DNA of 15,981 nt. It comes from Candidatus Omnitrophota bacterium. Its GTDB lineage: Bacteria; Omnitrophota; Gorgyraeia; Zapsychrales; Zapsychraceae. Position numbers and translations under genes: made by a program. Where the stretch lies: NCBI GenBank assembly GCA_030634235.1, contig DAOWBD010000008.1:1-15981 (forward strand). The letters run 5' to 3'. Shown here piece by piece: positions 14,434 through 15,981 of this stretch (positions are counted from its first letter, which is position 1; every line of letters starts with the position of its first letter). The notes under the pieces were generated by a model. That model was not told the origin of the DNA. It made no database searches and was given only the letters and a program-made list of their open reading frames with translations.

Positions 14434-14907
14434 TTACGGCCGCTCGACCTTTAAAACCCTGTACTTTAAGGCGCCCGCGGGAACCTCGATCTCCAATTCT
14501 TCCCCTTCTCCATGCCCAAGCAATGATTTGCCGATCGGAGAAAGAATAGAGATCTTGTTGTCCTCATAACTGGACTCCTCGGCAGAAACCAGCATGTACC
14601 TCATTTCCTCGTCGGTATCCAGATCTTTGAGCGTCGCAATAGCGCCGATATAAATCTTGTCCGATGGAATATCCTGGTCCTCGATGATCTTGGCCCTAGC
14701 CAACTTGTCTTCCAGGTCAGAACGCCTTGCCGCGTTATACGCCTGAGCCTCTTTAGCCGCATCATACTCGGCATTCTCTGATAAGTCCCCCTGCAATCGG
14801 GCCGTCTCGATCTCTTTAGAGATCCGAAGACTCTCCTTCTTTAATCGCTCGAATTCATCATGCAGTTTATGAAAGAATTCCCTTGTTAAATAAATATCTT
14901 CAGACAT
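14434..14907 (-). CDS. greA: Transcription elongation factor GreA
   Basis: GreA binds the secondary channel of RNA polymerase and stimulates cleavage of the backtracked transcript. The 157-aa protein has the N-terminal antiparallel coiled coil (residues 1-75), with the tip acids D41 and E44 in the invariant GDLSENAEYDAAKE. A C-terminal FKBP-like domain follows, containing ILSPIGKSLLGHGEGEELEIEVP. Length and motifs are fully canonical. The ATG has a nearby GGGAGA site. The 97-base leader contains a 10-bp inverted repeat (14929-14991), which could affect expression. Its stop codon lies within a short CGGCCG...CGGCCG repeat before the oxidoreductase gene. Confidence 0.97.
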   Translation of the reverse strand: MSEDIYLTREFFHKLHDEFERLKKESLRISKEIETARLQGDLSENAEYDAAKEAQAYNAARRSDLEDKLARAKIIEDQDIPSDKIYIGAIATLKDLDTDEEMRYMLVSAEESSYEDNKISILSPIGKSLLGHGEGEELEIEVPAGALKYRVLKVERP

Positions 14908-14928
14908 TATTTACTCTCCCTGTAACGC

Positions 14929-14991
14929 CAGCCTGCTTCTCTAATATCGTTTTAAGAGCTTTTAGAATAATACGACCAAGAAAGCAGGCTG
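14929..14991. repeat. 63-bp inverted repeat with large loop in the greA leader
   Basis: CAGCCTGCTT (14929-14938) is matched by AAGCAGGCTG (14982-14991) as a perfect 10-bp inverted repeat around a 43-base AT-rich loop. Two further pairs are possible if one base bulges. It occupies most of the gap between the 77-aa gene and greA and ends about 20 bases before the greA start. No T-tract follows the arm on the minus strand, so it is not a standard terminator. It could be an RNA leader structure or a decayed palindromic repeat. It shares no clear sequence with the 72-bp element. Confidence 0.7.
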
Positions 14992-15004
14992 ATCCTATAA
15001 TTCC

Positions 15005-15238
15005 TTACATTGTTTCAATAGCCCTTGCCATGATCGGAATGATCTCCTGGGCTTCGTCTTTGGTCATGCGTCCTAATTTCGCAAAGCGCCATTCTTCATT
15101 CTGATTTTGATTTTCCCTGGAAATCTGAAGTTTTTTGGTGCCTTCATTATAGGAAAAGACCCCTACTGTGATCCGCGTGTCTGCAAATTCTTTTGTTTCT
15201 TTAAATGAAGCAATATCCAATGATTGATCGTACGGCAT
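15005..15238 (-). CDS. Conserved small hypothetical protein
   Basis: This 77-aa soluble protein has no signal peptide or membrane segment. It reads as a small beta-rich N-terminal part (ITVGVFSYNEGTKKLQISREN, from about residue 23) followed by a helical C-terminus (RFAKLGRMTKDEAQEIIPIMARAIE). The overall pattern MPYD...VFSYN.G.KKLQISRE...FAKLGRM resembles a conserved hypothetical family I have seen in several uncultured and deltaproteobacterial-type genomes. No function is known to me. The start is supported by AAAGGA directly upstream. It lies 35 bases after YbaB and 97 bases before GreA, in a cluster of nucleic-acid-related genes. Confidence 0.85.
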   Translation of the reverse strand: MPYDQSLDIASFKETKEFADTRITVGVFSYNEGTKKLQISRENQNQNEEWRFAKLGRMTKDEAQEIIPIMARAIETM

Positions 15239-15273
15239 TTTTCTTCCTTTCGTTAATAGTGACTTAATTGAGT

Positions 15274-15564
15274 TTACATCCCCGGAAGGCCAGGCATAAC
15301 GGCCTTCATCTTTTGCGCGGCTAAACTTTGCGATTGTCGGATAGCCGCATTAACGCTGCGCAGAAGGTCGTTCTCCAGCCTTTCCTTGTCTCCCCTGTTA
15401 ACAAGCGTTTCATCTATTTCCAGCGACTGGAAATTTTGAGAACCACTGACAACGATCCTCACCCCCTTAACCTCGTTGACCTCGACCGTCGAAGCATCTA
15501 ATTCGCGCTTGATACGGTCAGCCTGCTTCTTCATTTCCATTAATCCTTTCATTTTATCGAACAT
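15274..15564 (-). CDS. ybaB: YbaB/EbfC-family nucleoid-associated protein
   Basis: This is a small dimeric DNA-binding protein of the YbaB/EbfC family, often encoded beside dnaX and recR in other genomes. The 96 residues begin MFDKMKGLMEMKKQADRIKREL, the usual first helix. The central sheet VKGVRIVVSGSQNFQSLEID (with the VxGxQ-like turn) and a helix ending in QKMKAVMPGLPGM follow, which is the standard Gly/Pro-Met tail. Length and pattern are canonical. The ATG (15562-15564) has a GAGGGAG site. The inverted copy of the 72-bp element ends 20 bases upstream of this start, so it lies between the repeat and the 77-aa gene. Confidence 0.93.
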   Translation of the reverse strand: MFDKMKGLMEMKKQADRIKRELDASTVEVNEVKGVRIVVSGSQNFQSLEIDETLVNRGDKERLENDLLRSVNAAIRQSQSLAAQKMKAVMPGLPGM

Positions 15565-15583
15565 CCAAAACTCCCTCTATTGA

Positions 15584-15655
15584 TATACTCTATTAGGTCA
15601 TAAATTGGGCACTATTGGGTTCGGAAAGTCTTACTTTGTGACCTAATAGAGTATA
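15584..15655 (-). repeat. 72-bp palindromic-ended element, copy 3 (inverted relative to copies 1-2)
   Basis: This is a full 72-bp copy running in the opposite direction to copies 1 and 2. The terminal 17-base arms are perfect (TATACTCTATTAGGTCA and its complement), and the core has the C variant shared with copy 2. It matches copy 1 at 71 of 72 positions. It lies between the YggT stop (15685) and the YbaB Shine-Dalgarno site. The element ends in TA on both sides, compatible with a TA target, although no longer duplication is visible. Confidence 0.94.
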
Positions 15656-15684
15656 AATTGCTTTTGTTAAGTTTCATCTTTTCG

Positions 15685-15978
15685 TCACTTCAACCGATAG
15701 CTCAGATCGACAAGCGTCGCGACAAGAAACCCTCTTAAGAAAATGAGGATCAAAAAAGCAACGATCGGGGATATGTCGATACCCATCGGCGGCAACATTT
15801 TCCGGATCGGTTGCAAGATCGGTTCCGTCATCCTGTAAAGGAACTGAACGATCGCATTGTACGGATCCGGATTCACCCAACTGACAAGGGCCCGGATAAG
15901 AATGAGCCAATAAAAAATACTTAAAATAATATCAGCGACACCGGCTAAAGCCCTTATAAAATTACCTAGAACGAACAT
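15685..15978 (-). CDS. yggT: YggT-family integral membrane protein
   Basis: The 97-aa protein has two hydrophobic helix regions (about residues 8-32, with LSIFYWLILIRALVSWV, and 70-90, with PIVAFLILIFLRGFLVATLV). They are separated by the conserved loop NPDPYNAIVQFLYRMTEPILQPIRKMLPPMG, typical of YggT. YggT proteins are small inner-membrane proteins linked to cell division or osmotic stress in different bacteria, with no known enzymatic activity. Length is normal. The ATG at 15976-15978 is only three bases from the window edge, so its Shine-Dalgarno site and any upstream neighbour cannot be seen. The 72-bp element copy lies 29 bases after the stop. Confidence 0.93.
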   Translation of the reverse strand: MFVLGNFIRALAGVADIILSIFYWLILIRALVSWVNPDPYNAIVQFLYRMTEPILQPIRKMLPPMGIDISPIVAFLILIFLRGFLVATLVDLSYRLK

Positions 15979-15981
15979 ACC

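Noticed and set aside
14422..14442. CGGCCG...CGGCCG inverted repeat at the greA stop as a terminator
   Set aside because: The 6-bp stem has a 9-base loop and no T-tract follows. CGGCCG is self-complementary, so the signal is weak.
1..15981. tRNA or rRNA genes in the intergenic gaps
   Set aside because: The gaps are short, and I saw no cloverleaf pattern, no T-loop GTTCRANNC box in a suitable context and no rRNA-like sequence. The GGTTCGG inside the repeat core lacks the rest of a tRNA.

Overview
The window is a compact bacterial segment, and every recognisable gene in it is on the minus strand. Sequence is moderately AT-rich. Starts are ATG or GTG, most have purine-rich Shine-Dalgarno sites, and many neighbours overlap by 4-29 nt. 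The gene mix includes lipoproteins with lipoboxes, LPS-type sugar genes similar to wbpB/wbpD, a TMTC-like membrane protein with TPRs, and YbaB, GreA and YggT. This suggests a Gram-negative, probably uncultured lineage. Candidatus Omnitrophota or a relative is my best guess, by resemblance only, at low to moderate confidence. No rRNA or tRNA gene is present to test it.

Layout in transcription order (right to left). (a) 15978-14434: YggT, a 72-bp repeat element, YbaB/EbfC, a conserved 77-aa protein, and GreA behind a leader with a long-loop inverted repeat. (b) 14399-11790: a surface-sugar cassette (Gfo/Idh/MocA oxidoreductase, hexapeptide acetyltransferase, family 2 glycosyltransferase), then a small lipoprotein. 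(c) 11763-9878: an RlmB-like rRNA methyltransferase, an HD-domain protein whose HD motif reads ND, a truncated M48-like lipoprotein, and a two-helix membrane protein. (d) 9828-5697: an Hpt phosphotransfer protein, a GT-C/TPR membrane protein, a membrane-anchored coiled-coil protein, and a PLP aminotransferase. (e) 5601-5122: a dCMP-type deaminase with its own candidate promoter. (f) 5102-4961: two tandem copies of the 72-bp element. (g) 4933-1: a single-domain response regulator, then a tightly overlapping chain of a degenerate YchF-family protein, an alpha/beta hydrolase, a GH5 glycosidase, a TrmH-family methyltransferase and an RsuA-type pseudouridine synthase cut by the window edge.

Most genes are housekeeping or envelope functions. 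The least ordinary signals are four. First, a 72-bp element with 17-bp terminal inverted repeats occurs three times, in both orientations, just upstream of gene starts. Second, a perfect 30-bp palindrome lies exactly in frame inside the first TrmH-family gene. Third, the YchF-like protein has lost its nucleotide-binding signatures but keeps an intact TGS domain. Fourth, the M48-like lipoprotein has no catalytic part. No CRISPR array, IS transposase, phage gene or tRNA is visible, and no gap between genes exceeds 300 bases.
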